Assembly: GCA_964609385.1 (NCBI GenBank) | Contig: CAZSSM010000003.1 | Location: 1 to 64,000 of the forward strand | DNA length: 64,000 nt | Direction of reading: 5' to 3' | DNA from: CAZSSM01 sp964609385 | GTDB lineage: Bacteria; Planctomycetota; Planctomycetia; Isosphaerales; Isosphaeraceae | Shown: piece by piece, positions 8,222-17,139 of the stretch | Position numbering within the stretch: position 1 is the first letter of the stretch | How the letters are laid out: the number at the start of each line of letters is the position of its first letter | The notes under the pieces: generated by a model | Database searches by the model: none | What the model saw: the letters and a program-made list of their open reading frames with translations, nothing else | Told to the model about the DNA's origin: nothing | Position numbers and translations under genes: made by a program

Positions 8222-10014
8222 CGCGAACGATCGGGCCGTTCAGCGATAACGTCGAACTGACGGATCGCGCGACGCGTGAGCCAGAGCGAGACAATGGCCA
8301 GAACGCTCTGGCTGGCCAGGAAGAGCAGGACGACCGCCTTGGGCGAGGGGTCTCCCGAGCTGATCGCGGTCTGCCACGTCGTTGACGGTGCGAACAGCCG
8401 CTCGAACTCCGGATAGGTCAGCAGAATCGATGTCTCGAGGGCCGGCATGCACGTCGCGAACATAAAAATATTCATGCTTTGAAGAATCACACCGGAGATC
8501 AATGGCAGGAAATTGACCATCATTAACAAAAAGGCGGTCGACGACTGAGCGTCGGTCGACGTCGCGCAGCGCATCGACATGGTGATCCCGATCGACGAGA
8601 CGAACCAGATCGGGACCGCCAACCCGATGAATGCCAAGGGAAGAGCGATCGGGTGGATGGCGCCGAGAACGATCCCGACCAGCCAGATCGGAATGAGGGC
8701 CAGCCCCAGACGAGCCGACTTGACCATCTTGGCGCGGAGGATCTCCCAAGGCCGGAGCGTCGTCGTGATCAGACTGATCCAGCAGTCGCGTTCGCGTTCC
8801 GAGGTGATTCCGCAGGCCGAGCCGGCCACCACCGACAACAGGACCATCATCATTCCGAGGGCGGTCACGACCCGAATGAACCCGTTGAGCTGGCCCCGGT
8901 GATAGGTCTGCTCGGCACCGATGGACCACCAGCCCCACTCGCTGATCTCGAACCAGGCCGAACGACCGAGCGCCACCATGTGGTTGATCAAGAAGAACAG
9001 GGAGACCGCCGCGATTGCGGTGACGAACAGCTTGCCGATGCCGTTGATGTCGTGGCAGTCCCACTCCTTCCAGAGCATCGGATCGTTCTCACATCGTCGT
9101 TTGGGGACAATCCGCCAACGCCAGGCGACCATGTGGTCCCAGAGCCGGTAGCGCCCATGACTCCCCCCCTCGCGCCCTCGCGAGACATCCCGGAGCTGAA
9201 TGACGGTCCAAGCCACGAGGACCATCGCCGCGCTCGACTGGATCAGGATCATCCGCGTTAGGGTCTCACTGAGCTGGACCGCATCGAGCCGCAAATGGCT
9301 GTGCTGTACCCGTTGCGCGAAGGCCAACGGGCTCGACTGTGCCAGCCCGTCCATGCCGATCACCAACGCCTCGAAGGCCGATTCGCCCAGCATGTGCTCG
9401 GGCAGGAAGATTGGCGCGGCGATCGGCCCGAGCACCCAAAGGAATTGGATCAGCATGACCGCGTGGATCACGCCGCGAATCCGGACCAGATAGAGCGAAC
9501 CGAGCATGGAGAGGGACCCGGAGACCACGGCCGTGGTCAAGAGTCCCAGGTAGCTCAAGGCGATGAACGACGGGGCGATGTTGCCGAAGACTGACAAGAG
9601 GGCGATGACCGGCAGGCCGCCAGCTAAGACCGACGCGACCCGGCAGAGACGCGCCGCGAGTTTGCCGAGGATGATCTCGCCGGCGTTCAGGTCACTGGCG
9701 AGCAGGTCGGGCAACGTCCGTCGATTGCGTTCCTCGATCAAGGCGCCGGCGACCACGTCGGGGGTCAGGCCGAGCACGATCAGGAACTGGACGAACAGGC
9801 CGATCAGGAAGGTCCAGACCGCGACCCGTCCGATCGCCGTCGGATCGAGGATCCGCTCGCTTAGGGCCACCCCACCCTCGCTCTGCGGGCCGAGGACCAG
9901 CAGGAAGCCGAAGCCCAGCAACAAGATCGCCGGGATCAGGACGCGGAACGCCATCGGATGGCCCTTGCGCGCTGCACGGACCAACTCGCGATGAAACACG
10001 GCCGTCGAGACCAT
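8173..10014 (-). CDS. ABC-2-type transporter permease, full-length pseudo-dimer (third of a tandem triplet)
   Basis: 613 aa with about a dozen hydrophobic segments. Two copies of the ABC-2 permease signature are present: EERNRRTLPDLLASDLNAGE then ILGKLAAR in the N-terminal half, and ERERDCWISLITTTLRPWE then ILRAKMVKS in the C-terminal half. Each polypeptide therefore looks like two fused permease halves. The start is set at the ATG giving MVSTAVFHRELVRAARKG because that aligns with the N-termini of the two upstream paralogues; an ATG 129 bp further upstream would add a low-complexity leader and overlap the previous gene. No ATPase subunit is encoded nearby. The substrate is unknown. The last 49 bp overlap hpnE on the other strand. 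Confidence 0.85.
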   Translation of the reverse strand: MVSTAVFHRELVRAARKGHPMAFRVLIPAILLLGFGFLLVLGPQSEGGVALSERILDPTAIGRVAVWTFLIGLFVQFLIVLGLTPDVVAGALIEERNRRTLPDLLASDLNAGEIILGKLAARLCRVASVLAGGLPVIALLSVFGNIAPSFIALSYLGLLTTAVVSGSLSMLGSLYLVRIRGVIHAVMLIQFLWVLGPIAAPIFLPEHMLGESAFEALVIGMDGLAQSSPLAFAQRVQHSHLRLDAVQLSETLTRMILIQSSAAMVLVAWTVIQLRDVSRGREGGSHGRYRLWDHMVAWRWRIVPKRRCENDPMLWKEWDCHDINGIGKLFVTAIAAVSLFFLINHMVALGRSAWFEISEWGWWSIGAEQTYHRGQLNGFIRVVTALGMMMVLLSVVAGSACGITSERERDCWISLITTTLRPWEILRAKMVKSARLGLALIPIWLVGIVLGAIHPIALPLAFIGLAVPIWFVSSIGITMSMRCATSTDAQSSTAFLLMMVNFLPLISGVILQSMNIFMFATCMPALETSILLTYPEFERLFAPSTTWQTAISSGDPSPKAVVLLFLASQSVLAIVSLWLTRRAIRQFDVIAERPDRSRQPTFASTESVAPNSC

Positions 10015-10093
10015 AAGACCCCCAACCTCAATGTCGGACCCTGCGTCGCGCCCGACCCTCCCTTCGGGGAGTGGATCGCCGATCCGTTCAGGC

Positions 10094-11887
10094 TCAGTCG
10101 GGCGGTCGGTCGTTGGCTCGGGCGAACGACTCAATCGAACCATAGGTCAGCCCCCAAGCCGCGGCGCCGTGGGCCACCATCGAGAGGATGTAGGTCAGCA
10201 CCAGCACGATAGATTCTGAGTCGAAGAACCAGGACGGGGGATCGACCACGTGTTCGACCGAAAACAACGTGCCGAAGACGAACAGGGGGCTGAAACCCAT
10301 CATCAAGATCAGGGAAGCCTCGTTGGAGAAGACGGAGATCACAGGGAGGCAGAACAGCAGATATCCGCCGCTCGTGAAGATCAGGATTCCCACGGCGAAC
10401 CCTTGGGCACGTATCGAGGACTTGCTCCAGAGTGAGAGGTTGACTCCCAGGGCGGCTCCATAAGCGAGGTAGACGCCCATCGTGAAGGTGGTCAGCAAGG
10501 GTGAGAACGGGAAGACCGCGCCACAGACGATCCCGACACACCACAACGCGGCGATCGTCAGCCAGATCGCGCGGACCGACCAGATGGCGCCGGCCATCTT
10601 GGCCAGGATGATCTCGCGGGCCGTCAAGGGGGTGCCCAGGATGCTGATCCAAGTGTCGCGCTCGCGCTCGTTCGAGATGCTGCCCGCCGCCGAGACCACC
10701 GTGCCCAGCATCCCCAACGCAAACAGACCTAGCATCCATACAGAAAGAATGATGTGTAACGTATTTCGGTCATAGTCGCGGTCAGCGAAGTTAAAATACC
10801 CATGTTCAATTAGTTCTGCAGCCGCATCCGGAACCACGAAACAGAGCTGAACGACGATCGATCCCAAGATCATCAGGCCCACAGTGATGGTGATGAACCG
10901 GATGATGCCGCTCAGTCGGCCGGACCAGAGTTCTTTCCAGAGCATCGGTCGCGAGCGACATGGCGGTCGCTTGATGAGTCGGGCTCGAGGTCGGCGCCGC
11001 TTCGGCTTTTCGGTTTTGTCCCGCCCCCGGAGTCGGGGGATGATCCGCTTCGTGCCGCTCGCACCCGATTCCAGCGACCGAGCGATTGGCCGGAACAGGA
11101 CCGCGGCCAGGATGATGACCGTCGCGGAGATGGCCCAATGGCCCGCGAAGACGAGGCCGACTTCCACGAGGTCCCGTCGCGGGTTCTCGGCCAGCACGGC
11201 GATCAGCCGGAACGGATTGCAATAGACCAACAGCTCGTTAGCAGGGGCAATCCACTCGTAGATCTTCAAAAGCACGGAATTGATGTTGAAAAAACCCATA
11301 ACGAGATATGGGAATGTAATCCATCCGAGAATAAGCATGTAGGCGCCAAAGATGGCGTCGCGGACCCGCTTGGCCAGGCAGGAGACCAGCATCGTCAAGG
11401 AGGCCAGGAAAACCCCCATCGTCAAGGCGCCGGCGAAGCTGAGGACGATCAAGAGCGGATCGAGCCCGCCGAAGAGCGAAAGGATGCTGATCATCGGCAG
11501 GCCCATCAGCACATACATCCCGACCGTCGCCAACCGGGCCGCAAGCTTGCCGAAGATGACCTCGAACCCGTTCAGGTGGCTGGCCAGGAGATAGGAGAGC
11601 GTCCGCCGCTGACGCTCGCCGGCGATCATGCCGGCCACGACCGCCGGGGTCAGTAGGCCGACGGCGATGAGCTGGACCACCGAGTAGACGATGAAGGTGG
11701 ACTCAGTGAATCGTGCGAGTCGGTTCGGCGAGACGTCTTCAGGTGCACCGGAAAGGTTATTTTGATAGGAAAGCCAAATGATCAAAAATAAGATGCTTCC
11801 GTAGACCATCCGGAGCCAGAGGAATCGGGATCGTCGCGCCAAGGCGATCAGTTCGACGTTGAGCACCGGTCCAAACGGCGAACGCAT
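10094..11887 (-). CDS. ABC-2-type transporter permease, pseudo-dimer (second of the triplet)
   Basis: 597 aa from the ATG giving MRSPFGPVLNVELIALARR, chosen for its AAGGATAG Shine-Dalgarno and paralogue alignment. It shows the same doubled architecture: GERQRRTLSYLLASHLNGFE then VIFGKLAARL near residue 105, and NERERDTWISILGTPLTARE then IILAKMAGA near residue 405. A basic cytosolic linker rich in Arg/Lys (around 295-325) joins the halves. It lies 79 bp upstream of the third permease and 219 bp downstream of the first, all on the minus strand, suggesting one operon. A separately encoded ATPase would be required for transport. Confidence 0.86.
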   Translation of the reverse strand: MRSPFGPVLNVELIALARRSRFLWLRMVYGSILFLIIWLSYQNNLSGAPEDVSPNRLARFTESTFIVYSVVQLIAVGLLTPAVVAGMIAGERQRRTLSYLLASHLNGFEVIFGKLAARLATVGMYVLMGLPMISILSLFGGLDPLLIVLSFAGALTMGVFLASLTMLVSCLAKRVRDAIFGAYMLILGWITFPYLVMGFFNINSVLLKIYEWIAPANELLVYCNPFRLIAVLAENPRRDLVEVGLVFAGHWAISATVIILAAVLFRPIARSLESGASGTKRIIPRLRGRDKTEKPKRRRPRARLIKRPPCRSRPMLWKELWSGRLSGIIRFITITVGLMILGSIVVQLCFVVPDAAAELIEHGYFNFADRDYDRNTLHIILSVWMLGLFALGMLGTVVSAAGSISNERERDTWISILGTPLTAREIILAKMAGAIWSVRAIWLTIAALWCVGIVCGAVFPFSPLLTTFTMGVYLAYGAALGVNLSLWSKSSIRAQGFAVGILIFTSGGYLLFCLPVISVFSNEASLILMMGFSPLFVFGTLFSVEHVVDPPSWFFDSESIVLVLTYILSMVAHGAAAWGLTYGSIESFARANDRPPD

Positions 11888-12106
11888 GGGCCTATCCTTC
11901 GTCCTGAGCAGCACCTGGAACGTCGAACACGCGAGCCCCAAACGACGAGCGGCAAGAACGCTACTCATCTCAACGCCGACCGGGACGTGCGCGTCCGACC
12001 GTTGTTCGGATCACGAGCCGTCCGAACCCGATCATACTAAACCGGTCGGTCGTCCAGGGTCGATGCTCCGCGTCGTCCGAGTCGCAAGCTGATCGAGGAC
12101 CGAGCG

Positions 12107-13936
12107 TCATCCCCCCGATCGTTGCGGGAATGGGTCCGATGGGATGTCCACCGGACTTGGGATCCGTTCGTTGAGCCAGTCGAACTGATTGATCGATGAG
12201 GCGGTCAGGATCAGCGTGGCGATCCCGTAGGCCAGCAGACCCAGACACTGATTGACCATGCCGACCGGCGACGGTTCGGACTGGTAGTGGAACTGGCCGT
12301 TGTAGATGAGGTGCCCGACGCAGGTCCAGTCGAGGATCTTCCAGCGATCGTAGTCGATCCCCCCGAGCAACCAGAGACAGTTGATCCCGACCACAAGGAA
12401 CTGCGCGGTCGCTTGGGCGCGGAGCGAGGACCGAACCGCCATCGAGATCCGGACGCCCAGGGACGCGGCGAATCCGGTCATGATGGCGAAACCCAACAAG
12501 GAAACCACCAACGACCAGGGCCGCAGGCTCCCGCAGAGCAAGGCGAGCGTCCAGAGGATCGCGATGCCATACCAACAATAGCGCTGAGACCAGAGCGCCC
12601 CAAGCATCTTGGCCCGGACGAACTCCGAGGCCGAGGCCGGCACACCCAAGAGGCTCAGCCAGGTGTCCTTCTCACGCTCCGTCGTAATGCTGCCGGCGGC
12701 GGCCTGGACCAACCCGAACATCCCGATGACGAACAGGACCAGCGTCATGACCGCGACGGACTTCTGGAAGTCGAGCCGGTCGCGGTAGGACTGTTCGGTG
12801 TCGGTCGTCCCGTAGCCGTACTCCCAGACCTCGACGATCGTGTCCCAGATATTAAGCCCGGTGATCACCAGGACGAACGGCAGGACGAGCACGACCATGA
12901 GCAAGATCACCGCGCGCACGAACAATCCGCGCTGCTGGTGCCACATCTCCTTCCAGATCAGGGGTCGGTTCCCGCAGGGCGGGGCCGGGAAGACCTGACG
13001 TCCGATCAACCCCTGCGACTTCAAGGGGCGGTTGAACCGCTTGGGGATCGGGATGAAGAAGAGGAATCGTCGACGGGTTTCGTCCTGAATCTTGCGGAAG
13101 CTGGGCCGGAGTCGCCAGGTGGCCAGGCCCACAAAGAGCGCGGTGAAGCCGAGCAAGGCTCCGAGGGTGAGCATCACCTCACGGTCGAAGAGCAGGCCCA
13201 TTCGCGGCCCGATCCCGGTGTCGATCAGGTTGTAGATCCGCCAAGGCGAGACCAGATAGAGCGTGTCGAAGATCGTGAAGAGGATCGAGACGACCGGCGA
13301 AGATCCCGAGACGCCCATCATCACCAGTTGCTGGACAACCCCCGCGATGAGAAACCAGAAGGCCATCAGGAGGTAAGTTCCCAAGACGGCGTCTCGTGAG
13401 CGTCGAGACCAAACCGAGATCAGCATCGAGAAGCTGGCCAGGAACAACAGCAGGGCTATGCTCAAGGCTTCTCCGACCAGGATCTCGTTCAGACCGACCC
13501 CGCCATAAAGCAGCATCGTGCTGAGCACCGGCAGGGTCATCATGACGAACAGGCCGATCGACCAGACTCGCGCCAGGAGCTTGCCCAGGACGATTTCCAG
13601 CGAATTGAGGTCGCTGGTCATCAGGTAGTGGAGCGTCCGTCGCTGACGCTCTTCGGCGATCGCGCCGGCGACCATCGCGGGCGTCAGCAGGACGATCGTC
13701 ACCACTTGTCCGATCAGGATCCGCCTCACCAGTTCTCGACCCAAGTAGGAGAGGACGTCGAATCGCACCGTGCCGGTTCGCCAGAAGAGGTGTTGTGCGG
13801 ACACCCACGCGGAGAAGATTAGGATCAGCACGACCAGTCCGTAGAGAACACGGATGGTCGTGTGTCGTGATCGTCGAGCGGAGGTCATCAGATCCTGCGC
13901 GATCACCGGAGCGAAGTTCAGGAGCATCGGTGTCAT
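12107..13936 (-). CDS. ABC-2-type transporter permease, pseudo-dimer (first of the triplet)
   Basis: 609 aa, starting MTPMLLNFAPVIAQDLMTSA. The N-half carries EERQRRTLHYLMTSDLNSLE then IVLGKLLARV; the C-half carries TEREKDTWLSLLGVPASASE then FVRAKMLGA, so the duplication seen in its two neighbours is complete here too. About twelve membrane segments are apparent. A conserved spot just before the C-half reads CGNRPLIWKEMWH, matching RPMLWKELW and NDPMLWKEW in the paralogues; this W-K-E element is a family hallmark of the triplet. It is the promoter-proximal gene of the array, with a 398-bp upstream region shared with the divergent kinase gene. Confidence 0.87.
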   Translation of the reverse strand: MTPMLLNFAPVIAQDLMTSARRSRHTTIRVLYGLVVLILIFSAWVSAQHLFWRTGTVRFDVLSYLGRELVRRILIGQVVTIVLLTPAMVAGAIAEERQRRTLHYLMTSDLNSLEIVLGKLLARVWSIGLFVMMTLPVLSTMLLYGGVGLNEILVGEALSIALLLFLASFSMLISVWSRRSRDAVLGTYLLMAFWFLIAGVVQQLVMMGVSGSSPVVSILFTIFDTLYLVSPWRIYNLIDTGIGPRMGLLFDREVMLTLGALLGFTALFVGLATWRLRPSFRKIQDETRRRFLFFIPIPKRFNRPLKSQGLIGRQVFPAPPCGNRPLIWKEMWHQQRGLFVRAVILLMVVLVLPFVLVITGLNIWDTIVEVWEYGYGTTDTEQSYRDRLDFQKSVAVMTLVLFVIGMFGLVQAAAGSITTEREKDTWLSLLGVPASASEFVRAKMLGALWSQRYCWYGIAILWTLALLCGSLRPWSLVVSLLGFAIMTGFAASLGVRISMAVRSSLRAQATAQFLVVGINCLWLLGGIDYDRWKILDWTCVGHLIYNGQFHYQSEPSPVGMVNQCLGLLAYGIATLILTASSINQFDWLNERIPSPVDIPSDPFPQRSGG

Positions 13937-14334
13937 CCGTCACGAAGCGGGTGGGGTCCCGAGGAACGCGTCATCCGAAAGCGGTCGGATCGCGCCGACC
14001 GTTGCGCTCTGGAAGAATCCGCTCGAGATCCGATGCGGATCGTCCCGGATAGCCGGGTCGCGCGGGCGATCAGGACGAGTCTGCCACGACCCCGGTCATC
14101 GGACAAGTGTCTGATCCTCGACCCACCACCAACGATCGGCCGAGCCATCGGGTCGGTCTCTGGAATGCGCGGAGGACGGTCGATGACGCGCGATTTCCTC
14201 TGACACGTCGACACAAGGCGACATTTACAATGGGGCCGGAATTCGATCAGAATGCGTCGCCGATCGCACCTTGGGTTCGGGTTCGATCAGACTGAAGGGA
14301 CCACCTCCATGCGGGTGAGTGAAGGAGCGATCCC
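13937..14334. promoter_or_regulatory. Divergent intergenic region with a candidate promoter for the kinase gene
   Basis: 398 bp without a gene. On the plus strand a TACAAT at 14226-14231 matches the -10 consensus at five of six positions and CTGACA at 14200-14205 matches -35 at five of six, but the 20-nt spacer is longer than usual. The same region must also drive the permease array leftward. No conserved operator was recognised. Confidence 0.3.
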
Positions 14335-15009
14335 GTGAGCCAATCGTCGGAGCGAAACCGAGCGATCGTCATCTTCGGGCGACCAGGGAGCGGCAAGAGC
14401 AGCTTGGCTGCCCGGCTGGCCAGTCAGCGCGCGATGGCCCACATCCCGATCGGTAACCTGCTTCGAGCCGCGATCACGCGGTCCGATGAGTTGGGGCAAC
14501 GCGTCGCCGCCCAGATGAAGGGTGGTCGGCTCGTCGATGATGCGCTCATCCGTGATTTGCTGGATCAGGCCCTCACGAACGCCAATCGGCAGACCGTGAT
14601 TATCGACGGCTTCCCGAGGACGATGACTCAGGTTCCCATGATGGAGCAGATCGAGCGGAACCATCCCCTCGAGGTCAATCATTTCGTCGAGGTCATCATC
14701 GATCAGGAAGAGGTCACCCGACGCTTGGCCGGTCGCAGGATTTGTCCGACTTGCGGGGCGACCTACCACACCGTGACTCACCCGCCGGAGACCCCCGAAC
14801 GTTGCGCTTGTGGTTCGATGCTCCGGAAGCGCGATGACGACCAGCCCGAGATCGTCGCCGAACGGCAACGCATCTTCCACCAGTCGACCGGGCCGGTCAT
14901 CGCCCACTACGCCGAGCATCGCCCCGATCGCTTCCGAAGGATCGATGGTGGTGGGACGATGGACGAGGTCTTTCACACCTTGCTCGCGGCCATCGACGAG
15001 AAGCGGTAA
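14335..15009 (+). CDS. Adenylate kinase-family nucleoside monophosphate kinase (atypical P-loop)
   Basis: 224 aa, the usual Adk length. P-loop GRPGSGKSS at 15-23; NMP-binding segment with NLLRAA at 41-46; DGFPRT at 91-96; an LID domain with a potential zinc site, CPTC at 137-140 and CAC at 157-159. The family transfers phosphate from ATP to AMP. Odd points: canonical Adk has GxPGxGKGT and STGDxxRA, whereas this has GKSS and IGN-LLRAA, and the second Cys pair is CxC rather than CxxC. It may be a paralogue with altered specificity rather than the housekeeping adk, and it is not in a ribosomal-protein operon. GTG start with AAGGAG 8 nt upstream. Confidence 0.75.
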   Translation: MSQSSERNRAIVIFGRPGSGKSSLAARLASQRAMAHIPIGNLLRAAITRSDELGQRVAAQMKGGRLVDDALIRDLLDQALTNANRQTVIIDGFPRTMTQVPMMEQIERNHPLEVNHFVEVIIDQEEVTRRLAGRRICPTCGATYHTVTHPPETPERCACGSMLRKRDDDQPEIVAERQRIFHQSTGPVIAHYAEHRPDRFRRIDGGGTMDEVFHTLLAAIDEKR

Positions 15010-15028
15010 CGATCGATGGCCACGCTCG

Positions 15029-15073
15029 GTCGGCACACGCCGACTCGGGCAAGCCCGGAAGCAGCCTGCCCGA
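15029..15073. terminator. Two hairpins between convergent genes
   Basis: GTCGGC-acac-GCCGAC (15029-15044) and TCGGGCA-N15-TGCCCGA (15045-15073) are perfect inverted repeats in the 78 bp between the stops of the kinase gene and the convergent small exported protein. No T-tract follows on either strand, so bidirectional termination is only suggested by position. Confidence 0.3.
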
Positions 15074-15087
15074 ACCGATGTCGGAGC

Positions 15088-15483
15088 TTATCGACGCCCG
15101 AAGATGGCTCGCCACGAGATCGGGCTGACCGGACGGACCGGTGACCCGCTCGGGGTGACCGTGCCGTAGCGGATCGCCGCCAAGTTGGAGCGGCGGAAGG
15201 CCGGGCTCAGTGTCAAGGTCCGACGGAAGAGGCCGCTCGGCCCACCCCCGATCGACGGAGTCGACGGAGTTGGAACCATCGGAGTCATCGTGCGGATCCC
15301 CCGCGCGTTGAACAATGTGGTGAAGCTCTGGCCACGGCCAGGGGCGAACGATCCGTTCTCGATCGCCTGTCGACGGGCGATCACGTAGTTGAAGAAACTG
15401 TTCTGAGCTTGGGCTGTGTCGGCCGGGCCGAAGAGGCTAGTCATTGCGACGACCGCAAGCAAGACGAGCGACGAGCGAATCAT
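15088..15483 (-). CDS. Small exported protein of unknown function
   Basis: 131 aa from the ATG giving MIRSSLVLLAVVAMTSLFG, chosen because it begins a classical signal peptide (cleavage near TAQAQ at about residue 26) and has GGAGA 8 nt upstream. The mature part is Pro/Ser/Thr/Gly-rich with a central run TPMVPTPSTPSIGGG and no cysteine pairs. I recognise no family. It resembles in size, signal peptide and Arg-rich end the other small exported protein at 17140-17532, but I see no clear sequence homology between them. Confidence 0.62.
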   Translation of the reverse strand: MIRSSLVLLAVVAMTSLFGPADTAQAQNSFFNYVIARRQAIENGSFAPGRGQSFTTLFNARGIRTMTPMVPTPSTPSIGGGPSGLFRRTLTLSPAFRRSNLAAIRYGTVTPSGSPVRPVSPISWRAIFGRR

Positions 15484-16678
15484 CAAGATCTCTCCAGGAT
15501 GCGACTCGGAGGAAGACCAAACCGCGATGTCGTGACGGGAAGATCGGTTCGAGTCAGACAGAGGACCCTCGGGTTTGAGACGTCTGGACTGCGTCTCCAA
15601 CCCGAGCGTGTCACCCCAGATCCCTCAAACCGTCCCGAACCTCCCGGCAGAACCCTAGGGCATCCTTTCGGTCCGGGCCTCCGATGACAGGTTCGACCTG
15701 TCTGTAAGATCGCGAGCCGTCACAATGCGTGCACGCTCGATAGGCTTGGTATAGTTGGGCGACACGAAAGCGTATCGATTCCTCATTGCGCCGAAGAAAA
15801 TGTTTAAGAAAGCCGGCTGAAGGGAAAAAAGGGGTTGGAAGACGTGACGAGATCGGATAAAAGGAACTTGTCAGAAACGCGTGCGGCACGGCCGGCCGAG
15901 AGCGTTGGAGTTCTCGTGCACCGGCTGGGATGGGGGCAAGGCCTCTGACAGGATCGTACCGACGATCATCACTGTCGCGACGGGTTGACCACACACACCG
16001 AGCGGTGTGTCAAAGGCGACCCTCGAGGCGCGAAGAAATCGCCTCCTGAACCGATCGCAACGCGTCCACGACAGGGCTGACCTGGCAGGATCAGGTCGCC
16101 CGATTCGAGAGCGAAACACGAGATCTATGTGGTACCGGCATCGCGCTTCGACCCGATCGAGGTTCGATGTATCGACCCCCGGCCCGCGTGAGCGCAGGGA
16201 GCGTGCTCACCCGGCCCGTGGGCTCGAGCGGACCGCGCGAACTCGTCGCACCCAGTCAGGAGAGTTGTCTCGCGATCACTGATCGGATCCGGCCGGGCGA
16301 CCGGACGGGGCCGTGTTGGCCTCGATGCCCGACCGATCGCCGATCCCCGACATGGATGGACGGGACTTGTCGAGCCCCGGACACCGTCCAACGCGTCCTC
16401 GCTGCGCCGCCCCACACGTGATGGGTCGGTCGGAGATGTTGACGTTATGGGCGGACCGAAGGGTCTCGATTCGGCGAACCGAAAGCCGGTGTTGTTCCTC
16501 AAAAGGGCCGACCTGCGGACTGCCCCGGGACGGGGTGCGCCCAGGACGGTCGTCGCTCGACCGCACGATGGCGTGCCGAAGACCGGAGTAATCGTCTCCC
16601 GCAGTGTCGTGGGGGTGCGGATTCCCGGGACGACAATACAACGCCCAAGCACCAACGGATTGGATCGAGGACTTTTCG
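15484..16678. other. 1.2-kb non-coding region rich in palindromes
   Basis: No reading frame here has convincing codon bias, a ribosome-binding site and recognisable protein features. Perfect inverted repeats include GACAGGT-tcg-ACCTGTC at 15686-15702 and ACACACCG-ag-CGGTGTGT at 15993-16010. A purine-rich, lower-GC stretch lies at about 15780-15870. It could hold long leaders, small RNAs or decayed genes; none can be assigned from sequence alone. Confidence 0.5.
15568..15606. repeat. Long inverted repeat upstream of the small exported protein
   Basis: Two 15-nt arms, CTCGGGTTTGAGACG and CGTCTCCAACCCGAG, are complementary except for one position and are separated by a 9-nt loop. The element lies 85-123 bp upstream of the start at 15483. 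No T-tract adjoins it, so a leader structure or protein-binding site is at least as likely as a terminator. Confidence 0.6.
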
Positions 16679-17008
16679 ATGCCGGAAACTGCTCGACAGT
16701 CAGCCGACGTGACGCTGACCCCCACCCTTCGGATCCATCGTCCCGAGCACGACGAAGCCCGGGTGACGCGCTGGTGGATCAACGCCTGCCCCGTCCTGAT
16801 CTATCTGTGGAACCACGACGAGTGGTCTGCCTTGGAGGATCGTCCGGACGACGCTCAATACAATGCCGCCACCGGCGTCTGGTGCCTGGTTCGTCCCGAT
16901 CCCGAAGCGCCCCGCCCCGACTTCGAGGCTGCCCTGATGCCGGAGCGAACCGGCCTGCATCTCGATGTCTCCCAGCGGTCGACCCTCCGATGCTTGCTTG
17001 AGGCATAG
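16679..17008 (+). CDS. Small cytosolic protein of unknown function
   Basis: 109 aa beginning MPETARQSADVTLTPTLRIH; the ATG is preceded by GAGG about 9 nt upstream. The sequence is well ordered in composition, with several Trp residues (TRWWINACPVLIYLWNHDEW) and a C-terminal LDVSQRSTLRCLLEA helix, and has no signal peptide or membrane segment. No family recognised. It is not obviously in an operon: the neighbours are a non-coding stretch upstream and a convergent gene downstream. Confidence 0.55.
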   Translation: MPETARQSADVTLTPTLRIHRPEHDEARVTRWWINACPVLIYLWNHDEWSALEDRPDDAQYNAATGVWCLVRPDPEAPRPDFEAALMPERTGLHLDVSQRSTLRCLLEA

Positions 17009-17018
17009 GCCACAACGA

Positions 17019-17048
17019 CCGATCCCCGAACCCTCCGGGAACGATCGG
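17019..17048 (+). terminator. Terminator-like hairpin after the 109-aa gene
   Basis: CCGATC/GATCGG outer stem and CCCG/CGGG inner stem with a 3-nt bulge, beginning 10 nt after the stop codon. There is no T-tract, so intrinsic termination is uncertain. Confidence 0.3.
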
Positions 17049-17139
17049 AACTCTCCACGTCCCAGGATCTCTGCGATTCCTCGGACGCTCGTAAAGGATG
17101 CGCCATGACCCGCGATCATGGCCTCGGATACGGTTCCTC

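Noticed and set aside
12287..13399. 370-codon open frame on the plus strand opposite the first permease
   Set aside because: Antisense of transmembrane sequence; Asp/Glu/Arg-rich with no fold.
15611..15994. 127-codon minus-strand frame in the non-coding stretch
   Set aside because: Erratic composition, no Shine-Dalgarno, no features; crosses the palindrome at 15686.
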